From NCBI RefSeq assembly GCF_003533305.1, contig NZ_DOEH01000023.1, positions 1 through 64,000 on the forward strand: a stretch of 64,000 nt of DNA. The letters are read 5' to 3'. The position numbers and the translations under genes were made by a program. Below are positions 47,479 to 56,743 of this stretch, piece by piece; the first letter of the stretch is position 1, and every line of letters starts with the position of its first letter. This stretch comes from Providencia sp. GTDB lineage: Bacteria > Pseudomonadota > Gammaproteobacteria > Enterobacterales > Enterobacteriaceae. Under the pieces are notes generated by a model that saw only the letters and a program-made list of their open reading frames with translations, did no database searches and was not told the origin of the DNA.

Positions 47479-48711
47479 ATGGCTGATTTTGACTATCTGA
47501 AAAATGCAATTAAGCGAGCTGGTTATACATTACAGCAAGTTGCTGATGCGACAGAGATGACCAAAGGCTATCTCAGCCAATTAATCAATGACAAGATAAA
47601 AAGTCCTAGCGCGCACAAAATTGATGCACTTCATCGCTTTTTAGGATTGGAATATCCGAATAAACAAAAAACAATTGGTATCGTTGTCGGGAAATTCTAT
47701 CCTCTGCATACAGGGCATATATATTTGATCCAGCGAGCTTGTAGCCAAGTGGATGAGCTACATGTGATCCTGTGCCATGATGAACCGCGTGATAAAGATT
47801 TGTTTGTTAATAGTTCGATGTCACAGCAACCAACTGTGAGCGACCGCCTGCGTTGGCTATTACAAACTTTTAAGTATCAAAAAAATATTCATATTCATTC
47901 ATTTGATGAGAAAGGGATTGAACCCTATCCACATGGTTGGGAAGTGTGGAGTGATGGCATGAAAGGTTTTTTGAAAAAACATAATATTAATCCAAGTTTT
48001 ATCTATTCAGGTGAACAGAATGATGTGCCACGTTATAAAAAATATCTGGGTATAGAAACAATTTTAATTGATCCTGAACGCAGTTTTATGAATATCAGCG
48101 GTAATCAAATTCGTCAGGCGCCATTTCGCTATTGGGATTATATTCCAACAGAAGTTAAACCATTCTTTGTCCGTAAAGTGGCGATTTTAGGGGGCGAATC
48201 TAGTGGTAAATCTACGTTGGTAAATAAATTAGCCAATATTTTTAATACCACCAGTGCGTGGGAATATGGCCGTGATTATGTATTCAGCCACTTAGGTGGT
48301 AACGAAATGGCATTGCAATATTCTGACTATGATAAAATTGCATTAGGTCATGCACAATATATTGATTTTTCTGTTAAATATGCCAATAAAGTTGCTTTTA
48401 TTGATACTGATTTTGTTACCACTCAAGCTTTTTGCCTACGTTATGAAGGCAAAGAACACCCATTTGTTCAAGCATTGATTGATGAATATCGTTTTGACTT
48501 GGTTATTGTGCTAGAAAATAATACCCCATGGGTGGCCGATGGTTTACGCAGTTTAGGTAGTGATAACGACAGGCAAGAATTTCAGTCATTACTGATTGAA
48601 ATGTTAGAGAAAAATAATATTGAATATGTTCGTGTTGAATCGCCTGATTACGATTCACGTTTCTTAACCTGTGTATCATTAGTTCAGCAATTATTAATGC
48701 TGGATGATTGA
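47479..48711 (+). CDS. nadR: Trifunctional NAD regulator NadR
   Basis: Represses NAD synthesis genes and has NMN adenylyltransferase and ribosylnicotinamide kinase activities. The 410-residue protein has an N-terminal helix-turn-helix (about 5-55, LQQVADATEMTKGYLSQLIN), the adenylyltransferase signature GKFYPLHTGH (about 71-80) with the later ISGNQIR motif, and a C-terminal kinase domain with Walker A GGESSGKST. Domain order and length match E. coli NadR (410). Confidence 0.96.
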   Translation: MADFDYLKNAIKRAGYTLQQVADATEMTKGYLSQLINDKIKSPSAHKIDALHRFLGLEYPNKQKTIGIVVGKFYPLHTGHIYLIQRACSQVDELHVILCHDEPRDKDLFVNSSMSQQPTVSDRLRWLLQTFKYQKNIHIHSFDEKGIEPYPHGWEVWSDGMKGFLKKHNINPSFIYSGEQNDVPRYKKYLGIETILIDPERSFMNISGNQIRQAPFRYWDYIPTEVKPFFVRKVAILGGESSGKSTLVNKLANIFNTTSAWEYGRDYVFSHLGGNEMALQYSDYDKIALGHAQYIDFSVKYANKVAFIDTDFVTTQAFCLRYEGKEHPFVQALIDEYRFDLVIVLENNTPWVADGLRSLGSDNDRQEFQSLLIEMLEKNNIEYVRVESPDYDSRFLTCVSLVQQLLMLDD

Positions 48712-48871
48712 ACGAACACATTTAAATTTGAGAAATAGATTAAAGCGGCTTAATTCTAAGGCTTTTGATTATCCAAAATGTCCTGAAATGAATGATAAAG
48801 TAATCGAATCTTTATTAATCGCGAATATTATCCGCTTTAACCTAAATCTTTATATTGAATGTATGATCAAA

Positions 48872-50032
48872 TTAAGACCAAGCTTGCTGACGTTGGCGGT
48901 GACGCACATATGGTAAAATTGAAACCAATGCTAATACTGCTAATACTGCACCAATCCATAAGCCTGAACGCAAACCATAGCCATTTGTAATCGCTAAACC
49001 ACCAAAGTAAGATCCTCCCCCTAAGCCAATATTAATGACTGAGGTATGCACCGCATTGACCATCGGACCTGGGTGCGCAACGCTGACAATTCTTGCCATC
49101 ATTGCAGGGTTCATTGGGACACCAGATAATCCAATTAAGATTATTGAAATAATTGCCACGGTTTTATATTCGGCAAAGATTGCAAAAGCGAACAAGGAAA
49201 TGCTTAATATGGTGAGCCCGACGAGCATGATCTGAAGGCTGTAATTATGTGCTAATCGACCTGTGATCATATTACCCACGATGTTTGAAAAACCAAATGC
49301 CATCAAAATAAAGGGAGCGGCTTGCATACTAAATCCAGAGATATCGACCAAAACGGGGACGAAATAACTAAATGCAGCAAAGCTTGCACCTAAAATCAAG
49401 CAACTTGTTACACAGGCTTTCCAGTAAGCTTTATTTTTAAAGGCCTTGAGTTCTTCCTCCATTTTGACTTTCCCACCACCGGATACTTCAGGTAAAAGAC
49501 GTTCCAGAGCGATGAGGCAAATCAAAACCAACACAGCGACTAAGCCGAAAGTAATACGCCAACCCCACTGTTGGTCAATCATCGTTGCAAGAGGGACACC
49601 AAACACATTGGAAATCATAAAGCCACCAATCACGATAGCGGCAGCGCGAGGGCGGTCATAATTTGGCACCATGGCCATACTAGTGGCGAGTGAGAGGCTC
49701 AAGCAACCTGCACATAATACGCCCGTGATAAGGCGAATAATGACCAAAAGAGTATAGCTGGAGACAAAGGCGCTTAAGCCTTGGATTACGACATAGAGCG
49801 CTAAGAGGATCAGCAAAATTTTTCGATATTGTACTTTATACTTTAGGAAAAAATAGGTGAGTACAGGCCCCCCTAGCATGACCCCAAAAGCATAATATGA
49901 AATTAAATGTCCAACGTCACCTACACTGATTCCAAAGGCATCGGATAAAGTCGCAGTCATACCCGCGACCATTAATTCTGCGGTGCCAATTGAGAAAACT
50001 GCTAACCCTAAAATATATACTGCTAATGGCAT
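48872..50032 (-). CDS. MFS transporter, DHA1 family
   Basis: A 386-residue 12-helix major facilitator of the drug:H+ antiporter-1 type, similar in pattern to AraJ, NepI and YdhP. Visible motifs are AVFSIGTAELMVAGM in helix 1, a motif A-like loop after helix 2, and RLITGVLCAGCLSLSLAT in helix 4. It has a good ribosome site (GGAGAG). A TetR-type gene lies just upstream on the same strand and is its likely repressor. Substrate unknown. The pair is inserted between nadR and ettA, which are nearly adjacent in E. coli. Confidence 0.85.
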   Translation of the reverse strand: MPLAVYILGLAVFSIGTAELMVAGMTATLSDAFGISVGDVGHLISYYAFGVMLGGPVLTYFFLKYKVQYRKILLILLALYVVIQGLSAFVSSYTLLVIIRLITGVLCAGCLSLSLATSMAMVPNYDRPRAAAIVIGGFMISNVFGVPLATMIDQQWGWRITFGLVAVLVLICLIALERLLPEVSGGGKVKMEEELKAFKNKAYWKACVTSCLILGASFAAFSYFVPVLVDISGFSMQAAPFILMAFGFSNIVGNMITGRLAHNYSLQIMLVGLTILSISLFAFAIFAEYKTVAIISIILIGLSGVPMNPAMMARIVSVAHPGPMVNAVHTSVINIGLGGGSYFGGLAITNGYGLRSGLWIGAVLAVLALVSILPYVRHRQRQQAWS

Positions 50033-50050
50033 TTTTTTACTACTCTCCTA

Positions 50051-50072
50051 TTTGTTTAATGAACATTACAAA
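50051..50072. promoter_or_regulatory. Candidate TetR operator, MFS-proximal copy
   Basis: TTGTTTAATGAACATTACAAAA, partly palindromic around AATGaaCATT. It differs at only two positions from 50087-50108, exactly 36 bp away. Confidence 0.5.
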
Positions 50073-50086
50073 AATAAACGATTCTC

Positions 50087-50108
50087 ATTGTTTAATGATC
50101 GTTACAAA
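50087..50108. promoter_or_regulatory. Candidate TetR operator, regulator-proximal copy
   Basis: Second copy of the 22-bp element (core AATGATCGTT, on the reverse strand AACGATCATT). Both copies lie in the gap between the regulator and MFS genes, so they probably overlap the MFS promoter. Confidence 0.5.
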
Positions 50109-50145
50109 ATTTAATAGTTCGATTTATTTTATACTGGTGATGGAA

Positions 50146-50748
50146 TTACAAGTTGGCTAAGAGGCCATTAACTACATCTTCCAGAAAGCTTTTATCTGAA
50201 ATGTTTTTGTTTAGTACACGTAAACCGTAGTAACCCGCTAAAAAACTTCTGGTTATTTCTGGGGCTGAAGCTTTGGTTCGAAATTCCCCATTTGCTTGTC
50301 CTTCAACAAATATTGCAAGGAGCGAATTTTCTAGGCGTTGTCGGTATTCATGGTTCAAGCTTGCGACGACTTGATCTTTATCTCCCATTTCTAAAGCAGA
50401 AAATAAGACCATGGCTTCGTGCTGTTCTGATTGTGAAAGATCTTCAGCAATCCCCCAAAGTAAAAGGGAGCGTAATCGATCTTTGAGCGGACCTGACTGC
50501 GTGAGGATAGATAATTGTGCTGCCATGGTTTGTTCATGACTACGCAATAAAGCTTGCTCATATAAGGCTTGTTTACTACCAAAAGCATTATATAAACTTC
50601 CTCGCCCTAAACCGGTACTATCACATAAATTTTGCGCAGAAGTGCCTGCATAACCGTTGGTACTAAAGACCGCAACGGCTGCATCGATGATCTCTTTATC
50701 TTCAAATTGCCTAGGACGGCCAGGAGAATTAGATTTTTCATCACTCAT
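50146..50748 (-). CDS. TetR/AcrR-family repressor
   Basis: A 200-residue regulator. The N-terminal helix-turn-helix is typical (DKEIIDAAVAVFSTNGYAGTSAQNLCDSTGLGRGSLYNAFGSKQALYEQAL), the rest is an all-helical ligand and dimer domain. It lies 113 bp upstream of the MFS gene and reads the same way. The start at 50748 is chosen because the 11 codons from the upstream GTG at 50781 are Pro/Ser-rich and not domain-like; this is uncertain. The inducing compound is unknown. Confidence 0.85.
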   Translation of the reverse strand: MSDEKSNSPGRPRQFEDKEIIDAAVAVFSTNGYAGTSAQNLCDSTGLGRGSLYNAFGSKQALYEQALLRSHEQTMAAQLSILTQSGPLKDRLRSLLLWGIAEDLSQSEQHEAMVLFSALEMGDKDQVVASLNHEYRQRLENSLLAIFVEGQANGEFRTKASAPEITRSFLAGYYGLRVLNKNISDKSFLEDVVNGLLANL

Positions 50749-50942
50749 AGATAAGCCCGGGAGGGAGTAACTTGGAGGCACATAATAGAAATTATGGAAT
50801 GGTTTGTCAAATATTATATCAAGTTTTTAACATAGTTAAGAAGTGATTAAAAATCGTTTTATTTCAATGTATTAAAGTTGAAATTAAGTTAGGGGAATAT
50901 GAGTTTTTCATCGATTTAAATTTGAGATTAAATTTTCAATAA

Positions 50943-50980
50943 AAAAAACGGCATCGAAATTTATTCAGATGCCGTTTTTT
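50943..50980. terminator. Bidirectional terminator downstream of ettA
   Basis: AAAAAACGGCATC (50943-50955) pairs with GATGCCGTTTTTT (50968-50980). The A tract on one side and T tract on the other allow use from both strands; it ends the leftward ettA transcript. Confidence 0.88.
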
Positions 50981-50996
50981 CTGCTCAAAAGACGAG

Positions 50997-52664
50997 CTAT
51001 TTAATCATTCTTTTATATTTGATTCTGTGAGGTTGAAGTGCTTCAGCGCCTAAAGTTCGCTTCTTGTAATCTTCATATTCAGAGAAGTTACCTTCGAAGA
51101 AGGTAATATTACCCTCATCTTGATAATCAATGATATGAGTTGCAATACGGTCAAGGAACCAACGGTCATGGGAAATAACCATTGCACAGCCCGGGAACTC
51201 TAATATGGCATTTTCGAGTGCGCGTAAAGTTTCAATGTCGAGGTCATTGGTTGGTTCATCAAGCAGCAGCATGTTGCCACCGACTTGCAGTAGTTTTGCT
51301 AAATGCAAACGACCACGTTCACCACCAGATAACTCACCAACACGTTTACCTTGGTCAATACCTTTAAAGTTAAAGCGGCCAACATATGAACGGCTTGGGA
51401 TTTCAAAGTTACCGATACGCATAATATCTTGGCCGTTAGAAATTTCTTCCCATACGGTTTTGCTATCGTCCATTGAATCACGGAACTGATCAACCGAAGC
51501 AATTTTAACGGTATCACCTAAAGAGATTGAACCTGAATCGGGTTGTTCTTGGCCTGAAATCATACGGAACAGTGTTGATTTACCTGCACCATTAGGACCG
51601 ATAATACCGACAATCGCCCCTTTAGGGATTGAAAAGCTTAGGTTATCGATAAGGACGCGGTCACCGTAAGATTTGCTTAGGTTCTCGATTTCAAGGACTT
51701 TATCACCTAAGCGAGGTCCTGGTGGAATAAACAATTCGCTGGTTTCGTTACGTTTTTGGTAATCAACGCTATTAAGCTCTTCAAAACGAGCCAAACGCGC
51801 CTTACCTTTCGATTGGCGACCTTTAGGGTTTTGGCGTATCCACTCAAGTTCTTTCTCGATTGATTTACGGCGGGCAGCTTCACTTGACGCTTCTTGAGCC
51901 AGACGTTCATCTTTTTGTTCTAGCCAAGAAGAGTAGTTACCTTCCCAAGGAATACCTTCACCACGGTCAAGCTCAAGGATCCAACCTGCAACGTTATCAA
52001 GGAAGTAACGGTCATGGGTGATCGCTACGACAGTGCCTTCATAGTCGTGTAAGAAACGCTCTAACCAAGCAACGGATTCCGCATCCAAGTGGTTGGTTGG
52101 TTCATCAAGAAGTAACATATCTGGTTTTTCGAGCAGTAGGCGGCAAATGGCTACACGACGGCGCTCACCACCAGATAGGTTCTCAATTTTTGCATCCCAA
52201 GCTGGCAGGCGCAGTGCATCAGCTGCACGCTCTAATTGATTATCAAGGTTATGGCCATCTTGAGCTGAAATGATCGCTTCAAGGATACCTTGTTCTTTAG
52301 CTAATTTATCAAAATCAGCATCTGGCTCTGCATAAGCTGCATACACTTCATCCAAGCGTGTTAGTGCATTTTTGACTTCACTAACGGCTTCTTCTACTGC
52401 TTCACGCACTGTATGTTCAAGATTCAGTTTAGGCTCTTGTGGCAAATAACCAATTTTAATACCTGGCTGAGGACGAGCTTCCCCCTCAATATCGGTATCA
52501 ATACCAGCCATGATGCGTAGTAATGTTGATTTACCTGCGCCGTTGAGACCTAAAACACCAATCTTTGCACCCGGAAAGAAGCTAAGAGAGATATTTTTTA
52601 ATATATGACGTTTCGGTGGAACAATTTTTCCAACCCGATACATAGAGTAGACGTATTGAGCCAA
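50997..52664 (-). CDS. ettA: Energy-dependent translational throttle ATPase EttA
   Basis: ABC-F protein that gates the 70S ribosome by ATP/ADP ratio. The 555-residue length equals E. coli EttA. Two ATPase cassettes are visible: Walker A GLNGAGKST and GPNGAGKST, signatures LSGGERRR and LSGGERGR, Walker B MLLLDEPTNHLD and MLLLDEPTNDLD. The inter-domain linker (about 245-310) contains GRQSKGKARLARFEELN. The start codon appears to be TTG at 52664, in the family-conserved position, with AAAGG upstream. Confidence 0.95.
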   Translation of the reverse strand: MAQYVYSMYRVGKIVPPKRHILKNISLSFFPGAKIGVLGLNGAGKSTLLRIMAGIDTDIEGEARPQPGIKIGYLPQEPKLNLEHTVREAVEEAVSEVKNALTRLDEVYAAYAEPDADFDKLAKEQGILEAIISAQDGHNLDNQLERAADALRLPAWDAKIENLSGGERRRVAICRLLLEKPDMLLLDEPTNHLDAESVAWLERFLHDYEGTVVAITHDRYFLDNVAGWILELDRGEGIPWEGNYSSWLEQKDERLAQEASSEAARRKSIEKELEWIRQNPKGRQSKGKARLARFEELNSVDYQKRNETSELFIPPGPRLGDKVLEIENLSKSYGDRVLIDNLSFSIPKGAIVGIIGPNGAGKSTLFRMISGQEQPDSGSISLGDTVKIASVDQFRDSMDDSKTVWEEISNGQDIMRIGNFEIPSRSYVGRFNFKGIDQGKRVGELSGGERGRLHLAKLLQVGGNMLLLDEPTNDLDIETLRALENAILEFPGCAMVISHDRWFLDRIATHIIDYQDEGNITFFEGNFSEYEDYKKRTLGAEALQPHRIKYKRMIK

Positions 52665-53087
52665 TGTATTTTACCTTTTGTTTTATAAAGGGAATTTTAA
52701 ATTCTTATCTGCTTATTATGTCTAAACCTTAAAATTTCAAAAAGGCTTCGATAAATAGCAATAAATAGTTTGTTATGAACTATACCTGATCGGGTAGGGA
52801 TTAAAAATAGAGATTCGGCTTTTAGCGTGGATAGAAACAACTTTGAAATGCATTTAGGTAATAAATGACCAAAAATTATGGTGAAATGCGGGGTTTTTAA
52901 TAAAAGTGCTGAGAAAATCATTGATACTAAGTAAAGGACTGTAAAATCGATAAATTCAAGAAATCTCCGCTGTTGCTACATAAAAACTTTCGGTAGCATG
53001 ATCCTATTATGCAATTTATTTAATATAAATATTGGTTTTGTTTGAGGTATTGCCTTGAGCAACCATTATACGATGGAGCGAGTCGAT
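52665..53087. other. Divergent intergenic region, ettA and slt
   Basis: About 420 bp that must carry both promoters. No coding frame, repeat or clear operator was recognised. Confidence 0.4.
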
Positions 53088-55001
53088 ATGAAACGTTGGT
53101 TGGCGGCAGTCCCAGTTACTATGATGTTAGTATCTACTACGGTATGGGCCGATTCTTTACAAGCGCAACGTGAGCGCTATCAAGCCATTAAATTAGCTTG
53201 GGATGCCAATAAAATGGATGAGGTGGAGCGTTTACTGCCCACATTACAGGAATATCCACTATATCCTTATTTGGCTTACCGTGAACTTACTGAAGACCTT
53301 GATATTGTCTCTCCTCGCCAAGTGCAGGAGTTTATTGATACTTATCCAACGTTACCAGTCGCAAAAAATTTAAAGACTCGTTTTGTGAATGAGCTTGCTC
53401 GTCGTCAAGAGTGGAAGTCATTACTTGCGTTTAGTCCTGAAGCACCAAAACCTATCGAAGCACAGTGTAATTTTTATTTTGCCAATTGGGCTGAAGGCAA
53501 TAAACAAGTCGCATGGCAGGGTGCAGAAAAAGCTTGGTTAAATGGAAACTCAATGCCAACGGCATGTGACAAACTGTTTAATGAATGGGAAAAGGCGGGT
53601 TATCTCACATCAGAAATGATCTTAGAGCGCATTCATCTTGCTATTAAAGAAGGAAATACTTCGATAGCAACTTATTTGGCTAAACGTTTACCTGCAAGCT
53701 ATAAAAGTATTGGTGACGCGTTAGTCAAATTACAAAATGACCCATCTTCAGTTGTCACTTTTGCCAATACAATCACGCCGACAGACTTTACTCGACAAGC
53801 AACGCTTGCCGGTTTTAGCCGTTATGCGCGCCAATCGCCTGATGCAGCTCGTACTGCGTTACGAGGTATTAGTTCAGCACAAAAAATGAATATGGCAGAA
53901 AGCCAACAGATGAAAGACAGCATTGCGTGGCAATACATGGGTGATGTCACTCCTGAGCAAGCCACATGGCGCGATGAAACTATCCGTGAAACCAATTCAG
54001 CCGCACTTAAAGAACGTCGAGTCCGCTTGGCGTTAGGTCAGGGCGATAAAGCGGGTGTAGCTACATGGCTTAAACAACTACCGGCGGAAGTTAAAAATAA
54101 AGAAGAGTGGCAGTATTGGCAGGCAATTACATTAATAGATGAAGGTAAGAAAGCGGAAGGCGAAACGATTTTACGTCAATTAACAACGAACCGGGGTTTT
54201 TACCCCATGGTTGCCGCTCAAAAATTGAATATCGAATACCCGATATATGTTAAAGGTGCGGTAAAGCCTGATGAAAGCGTTGGTAAGCTGGCACAAGTGC
54301 AGCGTGTACGCGAGCTGATGTATTGGGAAATGGACAATCTTGCTCGTTCTGAATGGGTGAGCTTAGTATCTTCATTACCTGCAAATCAGCAAGAACAATT
54401 AGCCCGTTATGCTTTCAATAACAAATGGGCAGATCTCAGCGTTCAAGCGACGATCACGGCAAAATTATGGGATCATCTTGAAGAGCGTTTTCCATTAGCG
54501 TGGGAAAAAGAATTTAATCTGTATACAAAAGATAAAAGTATTCAGAAAAGTTATGCAATGGCGATTGCTCGTCAAGAAAGTGCATGGAACCCACAAGTTC
54601 GCTCACCAGTAGGCGCGACAGGTTTAATGCAATTGATGCCTGCAACCGCTAAGCATACAGCGCAAAAGCAAGGTATTAGTGATTATGTTAATGTCAGCCA
54701 ATTAACCAATCCGACTAAAAATATTGAGTTAGGTACAGCATATCTTGATGATGTGTATCAACAGTTTGGTAATAATCGAATTTTAGCCAGTGCGGCCTAT
54801 AATGCAGGTCCATCAAGGGTAACGCGTTGGTTAGGTAACAGCGCAGGCCGTATTGATGCTGTTGCTTTTGTTGAAAGTATTCCTTTTTCTGAAACACGTG
54901 GCTATGTAAAAAATGTCCTTTCTTATGATTTGTTTTATCGACATTTTATGGGTCAAAAGGGGGATGTTTTAGGTGCTAATGAGTGGGGAATGAAGTACTA
55001 G
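53088..55001 (+). CDS. slt: Soluble lytic murein transglycosylase
   Basis: Periplasmic exo-acting enzyme that cleaves peptidoglycan to 1,6-anhydro-muropeptides. The 637-residue precursor has a signal peptide (MKRWLAAVP, cleavage after VWA near 22), a long superhelical domain of paired helices, and a C-terminal lysozyme-like domain with the catalytic Glu497 in ARQESAWNP, followed by GATGLMQLMPATA and ASAAYNAGPSRVTRWL. The ATG at 53088 gives a proper signal peptide and has GGAG upstream; earlier in-frame starts would bury it. Slightly shorter than E. coli Slt (645). Confidence 0.94.
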   Translation: MKRWLAAVPVTMMLVSTTVWADSLQAQRERYQAIKLAWDANKMDEVERLLPTLQEYPLYPYLAYRELTEDLDIVSPRQVQEFIDTYPTLPVAKNLKTRFVNELARRQEWKSLLAFSPEAPKPIEAQCNFYFANWAEGNKQVAWQGAEKAWLNGNSMPTACDKLFNEWEKAGYLTSEMILERIHLAIKEGNTSIATYLAKRLPASYKSIGDALVKLQNDPSSVVTFANTITPTDFTRQATLAGFSRYARQSPDAARTALRGISSAQKMNMAESQQMKDSIAWQYMGDVTPEQATWRDETIRETNSAALKERRVRLALGQGDKAGVATWLKQLPAEVKNKEEWQYWQAITLIDEGKKAEGETILRQLTTNRGFYPMVAAQKLNIEYPIYVKGAVKPDESVGKLAQVQRVRELMYWEMDNLARSEWVSLVSSLPANQQEQLARYAFNNKWADLSVQATITAKLWDHLEERFPLAWEKEFNLYTKDKSIQKSYAMAIARQESAWNPQVRSPVGATGLMQLMPATAKHTAQKQGISDYVNVSQLTNPTKNIELGTAYLDDVYQQFGNNRILASAAYNAGPSRVTRWLGNSAGRIDAVAFVESIPFSETRGYVKNVLSYDLFYRHFMGQKGDVLGANEWGMKY

Positions 55002-55011
55002 CTCCTAGCTC

Positions 55012-55100
55012 TTGTCCTCGTCATACTTCGCGTTGTGGTGGTGTTGGCTGCGTTCACTAACCCTAGTCACATACTTGTGTATGCTCCTAGGGCTTAGTGT
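55012..55100 (+). repeat. ERIC element, left part only
   Basis: The left two thirds of an ERIC copy (TCCTCGTCATACTTCGCG to CTCCTAGGGCTTAG), broken off where the next copy begins. Confidence 0.75.
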
Positions 55101-55106
55101 TTTGAT

Positions 55107-55232
55107 ATCCTCGTCATTCTTCGCGTTGTGGCGTTGTTGGCTGCGTTCACTAACCCTAGTCACATACTTATGTATGCTCCTAGGGCTTAGTTTCACTTGC
55201 CGCCTAGCCACAACACGAATTATTTAGAGGAT
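55107..55232 (+). repeat. ERIC element, near full length
   Basis: About 126 bp with both ends (TCCTCGTCATTCTTCGCG and CACGAATTATTTAGAGGA). Its left part repeats the adjacent partial copy almost exactly. Confidence 0.82.
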
Positions 55233-55253
55233 TGAAGTTTTAAATGAAAAAAT

Positions 55254-55309
55254 TGCTGATTGCTGATTGCTGATTGCTGATTGCTGATTGCTGATTGCTG
55301 ATTGCTGAT
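55254..55309 (+). repeat. Eight tandem copies of the heptamer TGCTGAT
   Basis: Perfect tandem array of TGCTGAT, about 56 bp, between an ERIC copy and the trpR operator. The unit length of seven is not a multiple of three; an ATG at 55244 opens a frame MKKLLIADC that stops within the array. Confidence 0.9.
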
Positions 55310-55390
55310 TACGAGTTATTGATTATTGAGTGCATAGTTTTTGGGTATTTTTCGTTTGGTGGGTGATTTATCAAAATACTGTGTTATTAT

Positions 55391-55410
55391 TTGTACTAGT
55401 TAAATAGTAT
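55391..55410 (+). promoter_or_regulatory. trp operator upstream of trpR
   Basis: TTGTACTAGTTAAATAGTAT agrees with the trp operator TTGTACTAGTTAACTAGTTC except for three bases. It lies 15-34 bp before the trpR ATG, consistent with autorepression by TrpR with tryptophan. Confidence 0.82.
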
Positions 55411-55424
55411 GGGTGAGTGAGATA

Positions 55425-55742
55425 ATGACGACAGAACACCAGAACGATCCGGCACTGACTGCCGATGAAAATGCTGATTGGCAACGCTTTGTGAATTTAT
55501 TGCAACTGGCATTTGAACAAAATATTCAACAATCGGTTCTACAACTCTTATTGACTCCTGATGAGCGCACTGCATTAGCAACTCGAGTCAGGATTGTGCA
55601 AGAGTTGATGCGTGGCGAAATGAGTCAACGCGAGCTGAAAAATGAGCTTGGAGTAGGGATTGCGACCATTACCCGTGGCTCGAATAGTTTGAAGTCAGCC
55701 CCGTTAGGCGTCAAGGTATGGCTCGAATCACAACTTCTCTAA
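55425..55742 (+). CDS. trpR: Trp operon repressor
   Basis: Tryptophan-binding repressor of 105 residues (E. coli 108). The core [49 protein letters not shown] is nearly identical to E. coli over the helix-turn-helix and ligand pocket. The N and C termini diverge. ATG at 55425 follows GAGTGAGA; a GTG 12 bases upstream is less likely. An ERIC copy begins directly after the stop. Confidence 0.95.
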   Translation: MTTEHQNDPALTADENADWQRFVNLLQLAFEQNIQQSVLQLLLTPDERTALATRVRIVQELMRGEMSQRELKNELGVGIATITRGSNSLKSAPLGVKVWLESQLL

Positions 55743-55840
55743 ATACTCTTCATACTTCGCGCTGTGGCGTTGTTGGCTACGCTTACTAACCCTAGTCATA
55801 TGCTCCTAGGGCTTAGTTTCACTTGCCGCCTAGCCACAAC
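55743..55840 (+). repeat. ERIC element, partial
   Basis: An ERIC copy with a short deletion in its centre and without the right end (ATACTCTTCATACTTCGCG to CCGCCTAGCCACAAC), fused to the next copy. Confidence 0.78.
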
Positions 55841-55963
55841 TCTTCATACTTCTCGTGGTGGCGTTGTTGGCTACGCTTACTAACCCTAGTCACATACTTA
55901 TGTATGCTCCTAGGGCTTAGTTTTACTTGCTGTCTAGCCACAGCCCGAATTATTTTGAGTATT
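55841..55963 (+). repeat. ERIC element, near full length
   Basis: About 123 bp ending in CCCGAATTATTTTGAGTATT. Together with the previous copy it again forms a head-to-tail pair. Confidence 0.8.
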
Positions 55964-55990
55964 ATCTATAAGTAAATTATCTATAAGTAA
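55961..55990 (+). repeat. Two tandem copies of a 15-mer
   Basis: ATTATCTATAAGTAA occurs twice without a gap, 55961-55975 and 55976-55990, starting at the ERIC right end. Confidence 0.85.
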
Positions 55991-56154
55991 ATTATTTTGA
56001 GTTTTATTTATAACGATACTGTTTAAAAAGATAAATTACATTGAAGGATGGGGAAAACGAGAGAATAAAAAAAGTATGGCGAACCATACTTTGATCAATC
56101 ATCGAATCTGGGAAATTTTTTGCCTACATGCATTTTGAATTAATTAGGGTATAA

Positions 56155-56691
56155 TTAATCTTCTATCTGGTTTAGCTCTTTATAAATTTCGTGTTTAATG
56201 GGAACCAATGCCAGTATCAAGGCTTGCTGATAAACGCTTGTGCGTGTTAGTACGCCATTGGTGAAAAAGCCAATAGCCCCACCTTGTTGTTTGATATTAT
56301 CAATCCCTGTTAAGAATGCCATTTCATCGCCAAGTTCGCGACCTTCACGAATTCCAGCGAGAATTTTTTCTGGGATCATAATACTTGCAGAACGGGATTC
56401 CCCTCGTATTTGCTTGTGTTCGATAACAATCCAAGCAAATGTCATATCATCTTCAATACCCGCTTCAATCCCAACCCAAAAATCGGCTTCTGGGCGAACT
56501 TGTCTTGATGCCATGACGCGCTGTCTTGCACCTGTACGGGTTTCATTATTACCGATAGGTTGTTGTGGAACGCTGCTATCGACATTAATATCTTCAATTT
56601 GATAACTGCCAGGCCCAAAAACAGCATCGAAAGCAAGATGAATCGCTTTAATTTTGGCAGGATTAGTCGTTGCAGCTATAACTTGGTACAT
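56155..56691 (-). CDS. yjjX: Inosine/xanthosine triphosphatase YjjX
   Basis: House-cleaning NTPase that removes ITP and XTP. The 178-residue protein shows the NTPase pattern: [18 protein letters not shown] at the N terminus, [33 protein letters not shown], and [31 protein letters not shown]. It is divergent from gpmB with 52 bp between, as in E. coli. Confidence 0.94.
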   Translation of the reverse strand: MYQVIAATTNPAKIKAIHLAFDAVFGPGSYQIEDINVDSSVPQQPIGNNETRTGARQRVMASRQVRPEADFWVGIEAGIEDDMTFAWIVIEHKQIRGESRSASIMIPEKILAGIREGRELGDEMAFLTGIDNIKQQGGAIGFFTNGVLTRTSVYQQALILALVPIKHEIYKELNQIED

Positions 56692-56743
56692 TAATTATTT
56701 TCCTTTGAACACATACTTCGCAAAGTAATAATGGAACACATCT

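Noticed and set aside
48704-48916. A 70-codon frame between nadR and the MFS gene
   Set aside because: It overlaps the ends of both real genes, and its composition is not protein-like.
55254-55309. CRISPR array
   Set aside because: Units are seven bases long with no spacers; it is a simple tandem repeat.
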